A DNA stretch of 64,000 bases, from positions 4,092,001 to 4,156,000 of the forward strand of contig NC_089399.1 of assembly GCF_003171515.1 (NCBI RefSeq), in the 5' to 3' direction. The DNA is from Pyrenophora tritici-repentis. Its lineage: Eukaryota > Ascomycota > Dothideomycetes > Pleosporales > Pleosporaceae. The translations under genes were made by a program, and so were the position numbers. Below are positions 53,967-64,000 of this stretch, piece by piece. The notes under the pieces are model-generated. The model ran no database searches, was not told the origin of the DNA, and saw only the letters and a list, made by a program, of their open reading frames with translations. Every line of letters begins with the position of its first letter. Position 1 is the stretch's first letter.

Positions 53967-54036
53967 TGGAGCGGGGCGTGAGTCGGGGCGGTGAGTCGGG
54001 GCGTGAGGCGGGGCGTAAGGCGGGGCGTGAGGCGGG
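53967..54036. repeat. G-rich ~12-bp tandem repeat
   Basis: About five to six units related to GGGGCGTGAGGC in a row, with variants carrying T for G or A for G. Four or more GGG/GGGG runs on the plus strand could form a G-quadruplex. It follows the broken end of the HET-NACHT gene. Confidence 0.7.
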
Positions 54037-54371
54037 ATCGAGACGCTGGAACCACTTTGCCTCTCCAGCCGCAGAGAATCGCCCACGTCAGCTTTTATGC
54101 CCTGCCTAATACACAGGTCAGGCTGATCAACGATATTGCCGTCGCCGCCCCGCCTCCGCTTCCTCCACCTGCTCGACCTTGTCAACTATACGTCCTTGGG
54201 TGTGTGGTTCTGCTATGGCGCGGTCAGGAGGATAGCGTGACTTGGTCAAAGGGCAGTGCTACACTGGCTCCAAGCTGGCTCACGGCAGCGCGCCAGCCTC
54301 GCTGGGTGTACACGGATAGCCACAATAGGTACAATAGCTCAGATCATGGGCGCGCATGAGGACTCCAGGGA

Positions 54372-54596
54372 TTGGCTGACTATAGAGTCTTGCAGGATGC
54401 AAGCGACCGCGCCGGAGTTGCCAATGACAACCGACAGGGTCTCAATTTTCCAGATAGTTTCGCGCTGTGGGGAAAGCAGGGGACTTGGTCATTTGCTCAT
54501 GTGGACAAACATGGTTTGCATACTGCGGTACTTTGCGAACAAGGAGAAAATCTGTGGTTCAGCTGGTCGCTGAACGACAAAGAGTTAGAGAAATAG
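54372..54596 (+). pseudogene. JmjC-domain fragment
   Basis: The frame reads LNFPDSFALWGKQGTWSFAH, then VDKHGLHTAVLCEQGENLWF and SWSL. The spacing of FALWG, HVD and GLHT resembles the JmjC dioxygenase core, where His and Asp of HxD bind iron. Only about 50 residues are present; the second metal-binding His and the rest of the domain are not seen, and the upstream sequence is not in frame. A remnant rather than a gene; identification by motif only. Confidence 0.45.
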
Positions 54597-54818
54597 GCGA
54601 AAGACTACAAGTGTGGAGAGAAGTACGAGCCCAGCCAGCCACGTGCCAGGCTCTAGCCCGTTACATTGGCCTCGACACAGAACAGAATGCCGGAAGCTCC
54701 AAGCCCGAAAATCTTTGAGTAGAGCGGCATCATTACTTCAAGCTATTATTTACAAGATTAAATTGCACGCGATAACTCTCGAAATCACGTCAGTACTCAG
54801 TTTAATGACTCTGAAATC

Positions 54819-56230
54819 TTACCGGTCGGTATCTGCCTGAATTGCGGCGTTCTTCTCTTTCTCTAACTCCTCTGACTGAGTCGCGGCTTGCGTCAACTTC
54901 ATCTTTTCGCCAGCCTTCAGCCTCCCCCACCAGCAGTCCGCGAACAAAGCGATCAAGCCGCGAGCACTGCTAGTCTTACTAATATTTGTCCCAATCACTG
55001 TGTAAAGCGCCCCAATCTTCATAGTCGCCGGGACCTTCTTGGTCCCATCCATCATCACCATCGAGGAATTCTAAGTCATCGTTATACCCAAACAAATCTC
55101 TTTCGATAGCCTCTTCCCGCTCCTCTTCTATCATCTCGCACATTTGGTTAATCGTAAGGATGCGCCCTTTACCACCCGAGCCCCAAGGTCCTACCTTCTT
55201 CCCCTTAGACTGCGGGTCGTATTCAGGGGATCGTGCTTGAGTAGCGCGATGTTCACTCTCCTCTTTCGCCTTATTAAGCTACTTAGGCTTTATACGCGCT
55301 ATATATATCTTACGTAAAGCTGGCAGATGTATGATATCGTTTTGATAGTACTCTATTGTCTTGGGTTCTAACGGGCGGATGGAAAAAACGTCGGTGCACA
55401 TGAGCTTCTTGGTGTCTTGTTTTGTCCTAAGCCAGCGGCTTGTCTTTATGAACCTAAGTTTTAAGTCATTCTGAATACACTTATCGAGGCCGCGAACGTA
55501 TGTTTTGTCGTCTGATCTTGAGGCATTTTCGAGCAGTTGGAGGTTAGTAATGCCACTAAGGCTCACTCTATAGTGGAACTACAAGGCGTTTGCATCGTTT
55601 CGTACGTCCCAAATGTATTTGCAAAAGCTGCGGTCTTCTAAAATAGACCGAAGAGTCTTGCCGTCCTCTAATGCTGCGCTAAAGGCTAGGTCACCCAGTG
55701 CCGAGACATCGATGAGTTGGGCTTGGTTTGATGGATGTACAAGGATAGTGACGATCGAGACGGTTCCATGGCGACTGAGATTCCATCCCTCGATATCGAG
55801 GTATAGCGCACTGGATTTGGATAATATAGACAGACTTGTCAACAATCAATTAAGTGGGGCTTAGTGATCTCAGATTCAATTGATTGACTTCCTATCTAGG
55901 GCTATCAACTGCTTATATAGGTTTAAATCTTACCTTGTAGGGTTAGCGGCTGGTTTTGAGCTTCGGATTGAATTGATTGTTGACAACTGTGAATATAGAG
56001 AGAAACTTTCGCAGTTCAGAGACAGTTCCGATCAAGGTTGACTCTGAACAGGTTACCATTATGGTTACTGCTGGAGCTTGAAGATTTATTAGTAGGCCTT
56101 TCGTGTTAATAGAATCAATAAAGATGGTTGTCGGATCGCGAGTATCGGTAGAGACGTCGGCTGCTTGACACTTCGGCCCGACTTGTGCTGAGCTTAGGTA
56201 TACCTTTGTCAGATTGTGATGGGTTATCAA
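54819..56230 (-). pseudogene. 3'-5' exonuclease (DEDD-type) gene, disrupted by MITE and stops
   Basis: The minus-strand frame from Met at 56230 reads TTIFIDSINTKGLLINLQ, then SELRKFLSI, where a 162-bp MITE interrupts it. With the MITE and one duplication removed it continues in frame SKSSALYLDIEGWNLSRHG (Exo I Asp-x-Glu), CKYIWDVRNDANAL (Exo II) and, after a TAG at 55579-55581, SLSGITNLQLLE ... YYQNDIIHLPALR (Exo III Tyr-x3-Asp). Another TAG at 55279 follows IARIKPK. A charged tail (EMIEEEREEAIERDLFGYND) continues, and a frameshift near 55040 leads to the last piece, to 54819. The family trims RNA or DNA 3' ends; EXD1/egalitarian-like proteins have this layout. The catalytic residues are kept, so loss of function is recent. 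Confidence 0.7.
55831..55992. mobile_element. hAT MITE M4 (162 bp) in the exonuclease gene
   Basis: Ends CAGACTTGTCAACAATCAAT and, inverted, CACAGTTGTCAACAATCAAT. A perfect 8-bp duplication AATATAGA flanks it (55823-55830, 55993-56000). The ends match hAT-1, hAT-2 and hAT-5, which could supply the transposase. Confidence 0.9.
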
Positions 56231-56437
56231 AGACGGGGATAATAGTATAATAATATGATGGGGATCGATTGTATTGTTCTGGTCTGATGTGGTGTTGTTC
56301 TGTTGTCCAACGCTGTTCGATCAGTTGGGTCGCGGTGGATTGTGCGCGCTGACTAATTTAACTGATCCACAGAATCCACAGCTCCGAACACCCGGATTTT
56401 GTCCACCACCCAAAATATGCCCATATTCTGACAACCT

Positions 56438-56545
56438 TCGTAGCACCTATGTTCGTAGAGAATCAATACCAATACCAGTCACCAGAAGAACCTCGTTGTT
56501 GTTATTCACCCATACGATCGTACAAGGCCTACCAACAAATAATAA
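56438..56545 (+). repeat. Dispersed repeat R3, copy 3
   Basis: Close to copy 1 (2838-2952). It starts near ACCTTCGTAGCACCTATGTT and is followed by an AAT microsatellite. Confidence 0.55.
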
Positions 56546-56565
56546 TAATAATTGTTGAGAATATC

Positions 56566-56950
56566 TGAGTTCAGTCCAGGGTAGAAGGTGCTTGGGAGTC
56601 ACATGATATGCTGGTGTGGCAGGCACCGCCCGCTGGGCAATAGCACCCACCAGAACAGAGTGAGTTTGACACACTCAATACGATAGTCAATACTGTCGGC
56701 CATAGGGCTTATCCCTTGGCTCCTCTTTGGGCAACCAGGCAGCCACCTATTTACCCGCTAGTACCTTTACGGCCTAGCTCCTTCTCTCCTCCCACTGCGT
56801 ATATAGACCTCTTCCCGATAGCTCTAATACGACATGATGATTCTCCCCAACCTTGACGCTTGACAAATACAATACGTTGCAGCCACCCCGCCTTGTCCCT
56901 CCTCCCACTCGGTTATCCATAGTAGTCATACTACTAGAGGGACCTTGTTC
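56566..56950 (+). repeat. Possible diverged M2-related element
   Basis: Starts TTGTTGAGAATA like M2 and has the TCACATGAT tract in a similar position. Its far end has TAGTCATACTACTA, as does the other end of M2. The middle does not align, and the total of about 385 bp is longer than M2 (243 bp). A related family member is plausible but not proven. Confidence 0.3.
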
Positions 56951-57632
56951 CAATAGTTTGTAATATATTGAGGCATTGGTGCCAAGGTTTTAGTCGCTCT
57001 CCGAGCCTATCCTAACTCCGCTCTACGGTAGATGCCTATCGCAAGGCAGATTCATCTCTTGCGCCACCTCGCACAGCCCCTAATCAATATGAGGAGACGA
57101 ATGACGCCTCCACAACAGGCATCAGAGAATGCTCTCCTCGGTCTAATGGGATTGTTCATCTTCTATGGAGCGCCTAGTATAAGATGCCTCGTGGTATCAA
57201 CCACTGATTTTTCCTAGTCAAGTAATCGTGCATTTTGCCCCAAAAACGCGTTCGTGTAACGCGAATCAGGTGCTGACTTTCTCCTGTTGCAGTCTAGTGT
57301 GGCGCCACCCCCTAATCTACGTGCTTTGGGTCTAGCGTGGATCCCTTAAAATATCGCACGCTCCTGGTAGCAGGAGGCGCACAGTTTACCAAGGATAATT
57401 TGGCGGCGCTTGCCAGCTTCTACATACGTTTCTTTGTCTGCTGGCTTTGTCTGATGCAGCTGCTTAAGCATATTTTTTGATCAAGCTGTGTGCCGATATC
57501 TCGGGCAGCCCTAACGCGACCACACCAATACAGTCCAGAATTGAGTCAACTTGTGAGACTTCACCTACACTGTCCTATCTGCTGGTCTGGTTGTTGACAA
57601 GCTAACCTCCCTCCCTGCGCGACGAATATCCT
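56951..57632. other. No recognised gene or repeat
   Basis: About 680 bases; short frames only. Confidence 0.4.
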
Positions 57633-57718
57633 AGTGGGCCGATGTTGGCCAATGAAAGGTAGCGTAAGGTCTGGATATTTGCTACACTTGCGCTCTCATT
57701 GGGCAACATCGGCTCACA
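57633..57718. repeat. 85-bp inverted repeat
   Basis: GCCGATGTTGGCCAATGA on the left pairs with TCATTGGGCAACATCGGC on the right with one mismatch, enclosing about 40 bp. It may be a small fold-back element; no duplication is evident. Confidence 0.6.
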
Positions 57719-57719
57719 G

Positions 57720-57835
57720 GGTTGCTCTTCGCATAAGGAGGGACCAATTGCAGCGGTCATCTAGCGCTAAGCTATACACGGAAGGTGGGGCTGTGCAAAG
57801 CCCGCCGTGCCCACTACGCGCAATGTGGCGCCGCT
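57720..57835 (+). repeat. Fragment related to MITE M1
   Basis: AGCGCTAAGCTATACACGGA and the following AGGTGGGGCTGTG tract match the interior of M1 (about 1887-1917, and inverted about 51220-51250). Terminal repeats are not found. Confidence 0.45.
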
Positions 57836-58943
57836 CAAGGTATGGCACAGGCTTAAAATCAAGCCCGGCGTAATTGTCGCTGTCGTCGTTGTTACGGAAA
57901 AGTCCGCGTGTATGGTTACAAGTGTAGTAAGTAGCCTGTGCCTTTCTTGCAGTAATGCCAACAGTAGGCGCGTCCAATGGTAGTAGGAGAGGAACCTGCA
58001 GCAATCGTGGCCGAGACAAAGCCAAAATAGTACAGCGGAAACCGTCGAAAGCGGTGGGACATACGATGGAACGAAAAAACGTAACAATCGTGAGAGAGGT
58101 GGAGCGCCATGGGTAGGAAGTGTCACTGTCACGATGTCTTTTAGCAGTAAATGTCGTGATTGGATACGCACCCACTTTATCAATGTAATCCTATCAATCT
58201 GAATTGTGTGCGTCTACATTTAGGCCTGTTTATTGGACGCGATGCGCGACTGAACAGAACGGTGCAATATCAATTGTGGGTGTATCCGTGTGCGAAGGCG
58301 ATGCGGGACGAGCTCGTGTCGGCGGCAGGGCGGGGGCAGCCACTTACGACAGGAACGGGTCGGTTATGTACGGTCCATACCACGCTCATATGCAAACTCT
58401 TGCTATATAGAGAGCTGCTATGCGGGCCTAACGGTGGAATACACATTAGAAGCGCTGCTGTCGCGGTCAGGGACATCTTAAATGGCTTTCGAAGCGGCGG
58501 TGGCGGCACAACGGTTTTCTGCAGTGATCACAGCAGCTAGCAATCATCTAGCAGCGGCGGCGGGGCTTCAATAGCTATCTCTTCGTCGTTTCATATGAGG
58601 CTAGGCAATCTCAAAAGAGATGGATGAGGGGAGCACTGTTCTTCAGCTTTCGCTTGCAGCATTTCGCGACCCTGTTGTCGACCGCTTGGCGGCGTTGTCT
58701 TGCCTCTATGTGCCTGCCTACTCAGGATTAACGTGTTTCATCACAGATTAAGGTACTCTACAAGCGAGCTTTTGTGGCAGGGTAGCCGGCATTACGCAGC
58801 CCGCATGTTTTAAGCATCTGACCCCCTTAACCCATCCGATTTATGAACATACTTCATGCCCTGGCTTGTAGTAAATTGTTTTGTGATTTTTCTCTCTGTG
58901 TAACTACCAGATCGACCTCACGACATTACCACTAGCAATACTA
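57836..58943. other. No recognised gene
   Basis: Open frames at 57767-58183 (minus) and 58160-58540 (plus) have no recognisable content. The last 100-200 bases are probably the promoter of the membrane-protein gene. Confidence 0.35.
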
Positions 58944-61060
58944 ATGCATAGTCAAAGGTGAGCTAGCGAATCCCCACTACTTGTCAACATCTGAGCTCAC
59001 AAACCTAGACACGATGACCCAGGGACCAACCTGATTGAAGACAAGGTTCGACCTGTTGTAAGCGATAGTAGCGAACAACCACAAATCTCGAGTAGTCAGG
59101 ACTTCCTCCGATATTGGAAGCTGCAATTTCTTGCCCCGATTAAGTCATGGACATTTTCTGCAGAACGTCGCAAGACTGCGATGTACCAGAGTCATTGGTT
59201 AGCTACTGGCCATGCTTTACTACACTTGGTTCCCCTGAGCAGTGCAGTCGCGGTCTTGATACTGAACTGGAGTCAACATTTTGTGGGACCTTCTTTCACG
59301 CTCTCTACTACGCTACAATTTGTCGCCAAATTACAAGAGCTTCTGATGCAGGCATCCCTTGCTGAGATCGTCTTAAGCATCGTTCGTTCACAAATTATGG
59401 AAGGATATTTGCCTTTAGGTGCGCTGTCAGCATCTACACAGGCGATGCAAATATCCTACCTCTGGTCGCTCGATCTACTGGCTGCAGTGACATCTCAGTC
59501 CTTCTGCGGGCGGCGGAAAGCGCTGTTTGTTTGTCTGGTTCCTTTGTTAATCCTTTTGACAGCTCTTGTTGGGCCGTCGAGCGCTGTTTTGATGATTCCA
59601 CGGGCAGGAATGTCAAGCAGACCAATTGTTCTGCACTGGCGATCCACGAGCGATGAAGATGCCATGTTCCCCTCTCGACTAGATAACAGGCAAAATTTGA
59701 CATTGTGAGCAAAAAAAAGCGCAACGCATTATGACCAGCGTTGACAGAGTGCAGTAACTTGGATCGTTTTTCCACAACTTACGCATTCGCGGAAGAATCA
59801 CAGACAGAGTATACCAGCACTCAAATCTATTACAATGGAAACGACACGATGGTACACTTGACCTCACGAGCTTTGCTTTATATCATGACGGAGAAGGAGG
59901 TTCCAAACGGCCAAGGCAATTTCCTGGTACGCTCCGCAAACGCCACCATCCCGACCCAGCTCAGTGCACAGGTCTTATACCAGATTCCTGTCATGAAAGA
60001 TGGCGGTACTTGGATCCCTGGGATTGATATCATAAGATCGGTTAAATTACCACGTGTTACAGTCACAGCGCACTGCTTAAATGCAGACAACACTCGACAA
60101 ACGACATTGGATACGCCAGTCACCTACTCTCTGGACGACGGTGCTTCTATCGGCACTATTTCCAGTCTGAGGAACCTAATTCAGCATTTTCTCGACCATG
60201 GCGGCTCTCGAGACACACCAGTCAACGCTATACCACCGGTCTGGGTTGCTTCGCCTGAACCCGGTTCCTCTTCAGTTGTTGGCAGCTTCATTCAAAACAA
60301 TTGCGCCAGCCTGGAGCGATACGTGATTTTGGATTTACTACTCAACAAATTCAATCAATCTACGCCGTTGTCCGGTCCTTGTTTGTACACAAAGACATGT
60401 ACAGTAGCCGCTTTCTGGGAGCCGTCTCAACACGAACTTGCAGCGGAAGGCGGTTCATGGGTAGTCCGTACAGGCTCGCTTTCGAACTTGGATCATGGTT
60501 TACCCAAAACTGCACGCCCAATTTCCGCTGACCTCGACAGCATCACTGGCTTGAACACTCCGTCATTTGGCGCCATGATATCCAAAGATTTTCAAAGTGA
60601 CAGCACCAGACTAGCTGTTGCGTTGGCTACCGTCTTTTCCGAAATCCCTTGGAGAGAGCAGATACAAAGCGCATCTGGAAATGAACAGTATACAGTGATT
60701 GAGATTGCCTTAACGCGTCTTGGCTACGGATATGAAACATCATCCACATCTACACGCTTATCGCTAATCGTTATCATGGCATACTGCATATTCGCTGTCG
60801 GATACATAACATACATGCTCAGTAGCGGCCACACATCTACGGCATGGAATTCGGCAACTGAGATCATTGTTCTTGCGTTGCAGTCAAAGCGCAGTGAGCA
60901 TTTGCGCCATGTTTCGGCTGGCATCAACTCCATAGAAACATATCAGGAGCCTGTTGGGATACGAGTTAGTGATCGCAATGATCTGGAATTGGTGTTCGAG
61001 CGTGATCAAAGTAACCAGTTGCGGAAATTAAGAAGGGTTGGGCTGAACAAGGCATATTAG
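58944..61060 (+). CDS. Fungal integral membrane protein of unknown function, 671 aa, three exons
   Basis: The model joins 58944-58957, 59009-59704 and 59755-61060 (2016 nt). Intron 1 (51 nt) is GTGAGC...CCTAG; intron 2 (50 nt) is GTGAGC...GTGCAG; both keep the frame. Hydrophobic segments occur near residues 75-100 (HALLHLVPLSSAVAVLIL), 185-210 (LFVCLVPLLILLTALVGPSS) and about 575-595 (SLIVIMAYCIFAVGYITYML). Between the second and third lies a long hydrophilic loop of about 370 residues with several N-x-S/T sites, suggesting a lumenal or extracellular domain. The PSSAVLMIPR segment and this layout are familiar from a multi-copy fungal family that I cannot assign a function. No stops or frameshifts. 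The 14-nt first exon is the least certain part. Confidence 0.72.
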
Positions 61061-61186
61061 GTTGCAAATGCCCTAGGTGCTATAGATAAGAACCGTAAAC
61101 AAAAGGTGTAGAGTGCTGTTGCACGGTTGAGTACGGGTGTTGTTAACAGAAATTAGGAGAGTATGTATGTGTTGTATTGATTGTAA
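61061..61186. other. 3' flank of the membrane-protein gene
   Basis: Short spacer before the Fot1-like remnant; nothing recognised. Confidence 0.4.
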
Positions 61187-61345
61187 CGTGTTCCACGGGC
61201 GAGCGCCGCACCCCACCAACTTTCGCATCTTCAAAGTAACGCATCTTAACAACACAATTATACAATTTATAGAAATCTGTAGAGTAGATTAGGCTATATC
61301 TATAGTATCTTTTTTACATGTACGTAAGTTATGCCTACTCAGGTA
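61187..61345 (+). mobile_element. Decayed left end of a Fot1/pogo-type element
   Basis: Aligns with about 61947-62108: GGGCGAGCGCCGCACCCCAC, then a diverged copy of the 3' end of the transposase frame. Only one of the two 15-bp end repeats remains. No right end found; an older remnant of the same family as the intact element next to it. Confidence 0.65.
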
Positions 61346-61945
61346 TGGCGACACGGAACACCCCCTATTCCAAAATTATGTAAGGGGCTACGCTCAGGGA
61401 GCAATCGCACAGGTATACTGGAGTTGTATTCGATAGGGAAGAGAACTACAAGCTATCTCGTGCTGAAGGTTATTCGGGGAGCGGCCGGAATAACCTTCTA
61501 CCTATGGACTGTGCGGATGGTCTAAGCGTCGTTCAGACGCGTGTGGTTGCTCTGTGCGTCTCGCACACGTGACCGAGATATCATCGAGGATTCACCCACT
61601 GGGCTCTAGCCCATCACAAATTAAACCCTTTCAGGAAATTGTGATCGCCAGTCCTACGAACACCACAACCTTCTTCCCTTCGCCGCATGATCAACTCTTC
61701 TAGCACCTCTATCTAGTCCTTTGGGTCCTCTTGTCTATACATCTAGCCCATTCTTTAGGGCTTTCCCTTTGTCGCGTCGCTGTCGATGCAAGCGTCTGTT
61801 GTTAGGGCGATGCCTGACGTAAGCCACCGTCTCGAGAATGTCAGAGAATACCTTACAAGGCACAATCTTTTCATGAACGAGCCAGAACCAGTCATTAACT
61901 TATAGCTTTGTTAGGGCCGCGTCCTTTTTCTCTAAACGCTCTAAC
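61346..61945. other. No recognised gene
   Basis: About 600 bases between the remnant and the intact Fot1-type element. Nothing identified. Confidence 0.4.
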
Positions 61946-63797
61946 ATGATCCATGGGCGAGCGGCGCACACGGGCGAGCGGCGCACCCCACCAACTTTTG
62001 CAACTTTAAAGCGATGCATCTCAACAACGCGATAATATTATTGCTAGATATTGATACAGTAGATTACTCTATATTAATAGTATCAGTCTTGCATGTGCGC
62101 GAGTTGTGCCCAGTCTCCTTGCACCTAGTGCAGCGCCTTTGAGCCCGCTGGCTGAGGCCTGATCGCGCTCCTCCTTGACGCTCTTCATGAGCAATCTGCT
62201 GGTCAGCCTCATTTTGAGCCAGTATATCCTCTCCAGCTCCCTTTGTGAGTACTCCATGCTTCTGTATACGCCTTTTAGAGCGCCGCCTACGCTCTGAGGC
62301 TGCGCTATTGGCCTTCTCAAGACTAGAGATCCGATCGCGCATCAGCTCAGCAGAGAGCATCATCACCTCGGCGCCCTTCTTTAGCTGGTCAATCGCCATA
62401 ATAATTGAAGCTGGTGATGAGCTCTTGTGCTGGCGCACGCGCTCACGTATTAGGCTTGACTGAGCCTCAAGCTCACGCGCGTTGCTCGGCGTTTGAGCTA
62501 CCCAGGGAGCCTCTGGCAGAGCTGCTGGAGGAGTAGGTGTACGCAGTTGTACATCTACCTTTGATAGAACAGCCTCTGGTTGTAGAGGAACAAGGCCTGC
62601 GCCGCGGAAGGCTGAGCAGATATTGGCTGGCGTGAACGCTTGATCAAATGCTGCCTTGAACGCTGGCAGAAACTCTAGCTTGGTGATGTGGTTGATGTGG
62701 TTGCGCATAAGGCTCTCCACCTCACGGCTGTACGCGCGCTTCAATGGCGAGAAGCAGCCAACATCAAGTGGCTGGAGTAGGTGAGATGAGTGAGGAGGCA
62801 TACAGAGCGTATGGATATTGTTCTCCTTGCAGAGCTCCTGGAACTCTAGAGATTGGTGGCTCTTATGGCCATCAATAATAAGCAGGCGACGCGCGCCTAC
62901 ACTACGAGCCTGCGTGTGAGCGTTGAAGTGCTTTAGCCACTCAACTCCAAGCTCATTATTCGTCCAGCCATTATCGCTGACTGCGATCGCCCAGTCGCGT
63001 GGGATCTCAGCTTCCTTATACCAGGCTGATAGGTGGTACTGGCCAGCGAAGATGAGGAACGGTGGGACTGACCAGCCAGCAGCGCTGATAGCAGCGATCA
63101 GCGTTACCCACTCGCGATTGCCTGGCTGAATACTCTTCGGCCTGCCTCTCCTCTCTGCTCCTGTTATAACTAGCTGCGTTGTAATCTTGCCCATCATAAA
63201 GCCAGCTTCATCAAAGTTGTAGACGTCCTCATCGCAGATACCTAGCTCAGCCTTTGTCTCTTCTACAAGCTTAAACCACCTCTTTATTAATGTTGCATCC
63301 TCACAAAGAGCTCTCTGCCTATCGTACGCTTGGTTGAAACACGTCCGAAGACTGTCTGTACGCTTAACAAAGGTAGATGGCCAGTTGACTCCAACCTGCT
63401 CTCCACCACGCGCAGCCAGCAGCTTATCAGCCATATCACGTACAGCTGTGTAGGTAGGCGCAAATCCACGCAGATCTAGCTGAAGTATATAGCTAATAAT
63501 CACCTCCTCTTCTCTCTGGGTAAGCTTCCTTGAGTTGGGCGGGCAATCGCGTCGGGCAGGTATACCAGCGCGTCGGCGGCGGAGCGTTGTTTCGGCTACG
63601 TTGTAGACTACTGCAGCAGTACGGGTACCTTGGATCTGGTGCGCATTAATAGATGAGATAGCAAGCTGAATATCTGCTTCATTTGATAGTAATTGAGTAG
63701 CGCTGCGTTGAGCCATTGTAGATTAAGATCAGTAAGGTGAGTAAAGTTGGTGGGGTGCGCCGCTCGCCCGTGTGCGCCGCTCGCCCATGGATCATGT
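61946..63797 (-). mobile_element. Fot1/pogo-type transposon, 1852 bp, apparently complete
   Basis: Near-perfect terminal inverted repeats of more than 50 bp begin ACATGATCCATGGGCGAGCG and contain a 15-bp unit (GGGCGAGCGGCGCAC) twice, 2 bp apart. TA flanks both ends (61944-61945, 63798-63799), the duplication of the Tc1/mariner/pogo group. The single gene occupies most of it. Matching termini and an open frame suggest recent arrival. Confidence 0.93.
62064..63716 (-). CDS. Fot1/pogo-type DDE transposase, 550 aa, intact
   Basis: ATG 63716 to the stop at 62064. The N-terminus is a psq-type helix-turn-helix (residues about 8-50, [20 protein letters not shown]), followed by a CENP-B-type DNA-binding region to about residue 130. 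The DDE_1 core shows [13 protein letters not shown] (Asp about 168), [17 protein letters not shown] (Asp about 274) and [20 protein letters not shown] (third Asp about 310), spacing as in pogo/Fot1 DDD enzymes. A C-terminal CCHC knuckle ([14 protein letters not shown]) lies close to the end. It would excise and insert the element at TA. No breaks, so it may be active. Confidence 0.93.
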   Translation of the reverse strand: MAQRSATQLLSNEADIQLAISSINAHQIQGTRTAAVVYNVAETTLRRRRAGIPARRDCPPNSRKLTQREEEVIISYILQLDLRGFAPTYTAVRDMADKLLAARGGEQVGVNWPSTFVKRTDSLRTCFNQAYDRQRALCEDATLIKRWFKLVEETKAELGICDEDVYNFDEAGFMMGKITTQLVITGAERRGRPKSIQPGNREWVTLIAAISAAGWSVPPFLIFAGQYHLSAWYKEAEIPRDWAIAVSDNGWTNNELGVEWLKHFNAHTQARSVGARRLLIIDGHKSHQSLEFQELCKENNIHTLCMPPHSSHLLQPLDVGCFSPLKRAYSREVESLMRNHINHITKLEFLPAFKAAFDQAFTPANICSAFRGAGLVPLQPEAVLSKVDVQLRTPTPPAALPEAPWVAQTPSNARELEAQSSLIRERVRQHKSSSPASIIMAIDQLKKGAEVMMLSAELMRDRISSLEKANSAASERRRRSKRRIQKHGVLTKGAGEDILAQNEADQQIAHEERQGGARSGLSQRAQRRCTRCKETGHNSRTCKTDTINIE

Positions 63798-63799
63798 TA

Positions 63800-64000
63800 T
63801 CAGCTAACGTGCCCGTGCGCAGCGCGCACGGATTCGCAGCGCGCACGCCGAACACCATCTGCTCAATCTCAAGAATGAGGCTGTACAACGCCACACAATA
63901 GCTCAATATTGATTAAAACGTGGTGTAGCAGTAATTAGATGCTTGCGATCAACTTGTACTATCTATATTTTTGCGGGAGGCTGACGTTGCGACCACGTAA
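63800..64000. other. Window end, nothing recognised
   Basis: A short inverted GTGCGCAGCGCGCAC tract lies just outside the Fot1-type end; otherwise no signal. Confidence 0.35.

Noticed and set aside
58160..58540. 126-codon plus-strand frame and its minus-strand partner
   Set aside because: Low-complexity translation on both strands with no family resemblance; treated as chance.
1..64000. Starship-type giant transposon with a DUF3435 captain gene
   Set aside because: No tyrosine-recombinase frame with the expected layout is visible, and no pair of matching outer target sites was found.
1..64000. tRNA, rRNA, CRISPR or secondary-metabolite cluster
   Set aside because: I saw no cloverleaf with A/B boxes, no rRNA core sequence, no regularly spaced repeats with unique spacers, and no PKS, NRPS or terpene genes.

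Overview
The window is nuclear DNA of a filamentous ascomycete, most likely a Pezizomycotina fungus of the Dothideomycetes type. The evidence is short (47-121 nt) GT/AG introns with CTAAC/CTGAC-like branch sites and fungal-only families: a HET-NACHT protein, a DUF3638-type giant protein, a telomere-linked-helicase type N-terminal protein, the fungal F-box/LRR family, and Fot1/pogo and hAT transposons. Genus is inference only. Gene order and the mass of insertions suggest an accessory, possibly subtelomeric, repeat-rich region.

Layout. 1-707: 3' end of an unknown gene with two introns. 1308-2950: a cluster of short dispersed repeats and a TA-flanked MITE. 3382-5057: decayed F-box gene. 5797-6250: possible small gene split by a 153-bp solo-LTR-like element. 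6261-12020: an unknown gene (minus strand) whose 16-nt first exon is cut off from the rest by a 4.55-kb hAT element (hAT-1). 12078-18270: hAT-2 and hAT-3, both carrying stop codons. 18460-19015: chimeric junction of a hAT end, a solo LTR and the N-terminus of a haemolysin-III/adiponectin-receptor-like gene. 19572-21438: hairpin MITE, broken nucleoside-phosphorylase domain, and an inverted copy of a 1.3-kb module that also sits inside hAT-1. 22631-26935: intact 1434-aa SNF2-like helicase. 27471-33640: hAT-4, then hAT-5 inserted in hAT-6. 34582-44464: an apparently intact 6-exon gene for a ~3175-aa DUF6606/DUF3638/DUF3645-type protein. 44624-48821: DUF3505-type gene split by hAT-7 and a solo LTR. 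49612-50342: dynamin C-terminal fragment. 51168-51361: MITE. 52763-54600: HET-NACHT pseudogene and JmjC fragment. 54819-56230: 3'-5' exonuclease pseudogene split by a 162-bp hAT MITE. 58944-61060: 3-exon, 671-aa membrane protein. 61946-63797: apparently intact Fot1/pogo transposon.

The genes do not form one pathway. Four look functional (the two giant genes, the membrane protein and possibly the left-edge gene); most other host genes were broken by transposons, and several can be read through once the insertion and its target-site duplication are removed. I did not find a convincing new multi-gene system. The strongest unusual observations are the fold-back scar at hAT-5, the inverted 1.3-kb module pair, the solo-LTR-mediated chimeric junction, the exon-splitting hAT-1 insertion, and the set of autonomous and non-autonomous hATs that share one terminal motif.
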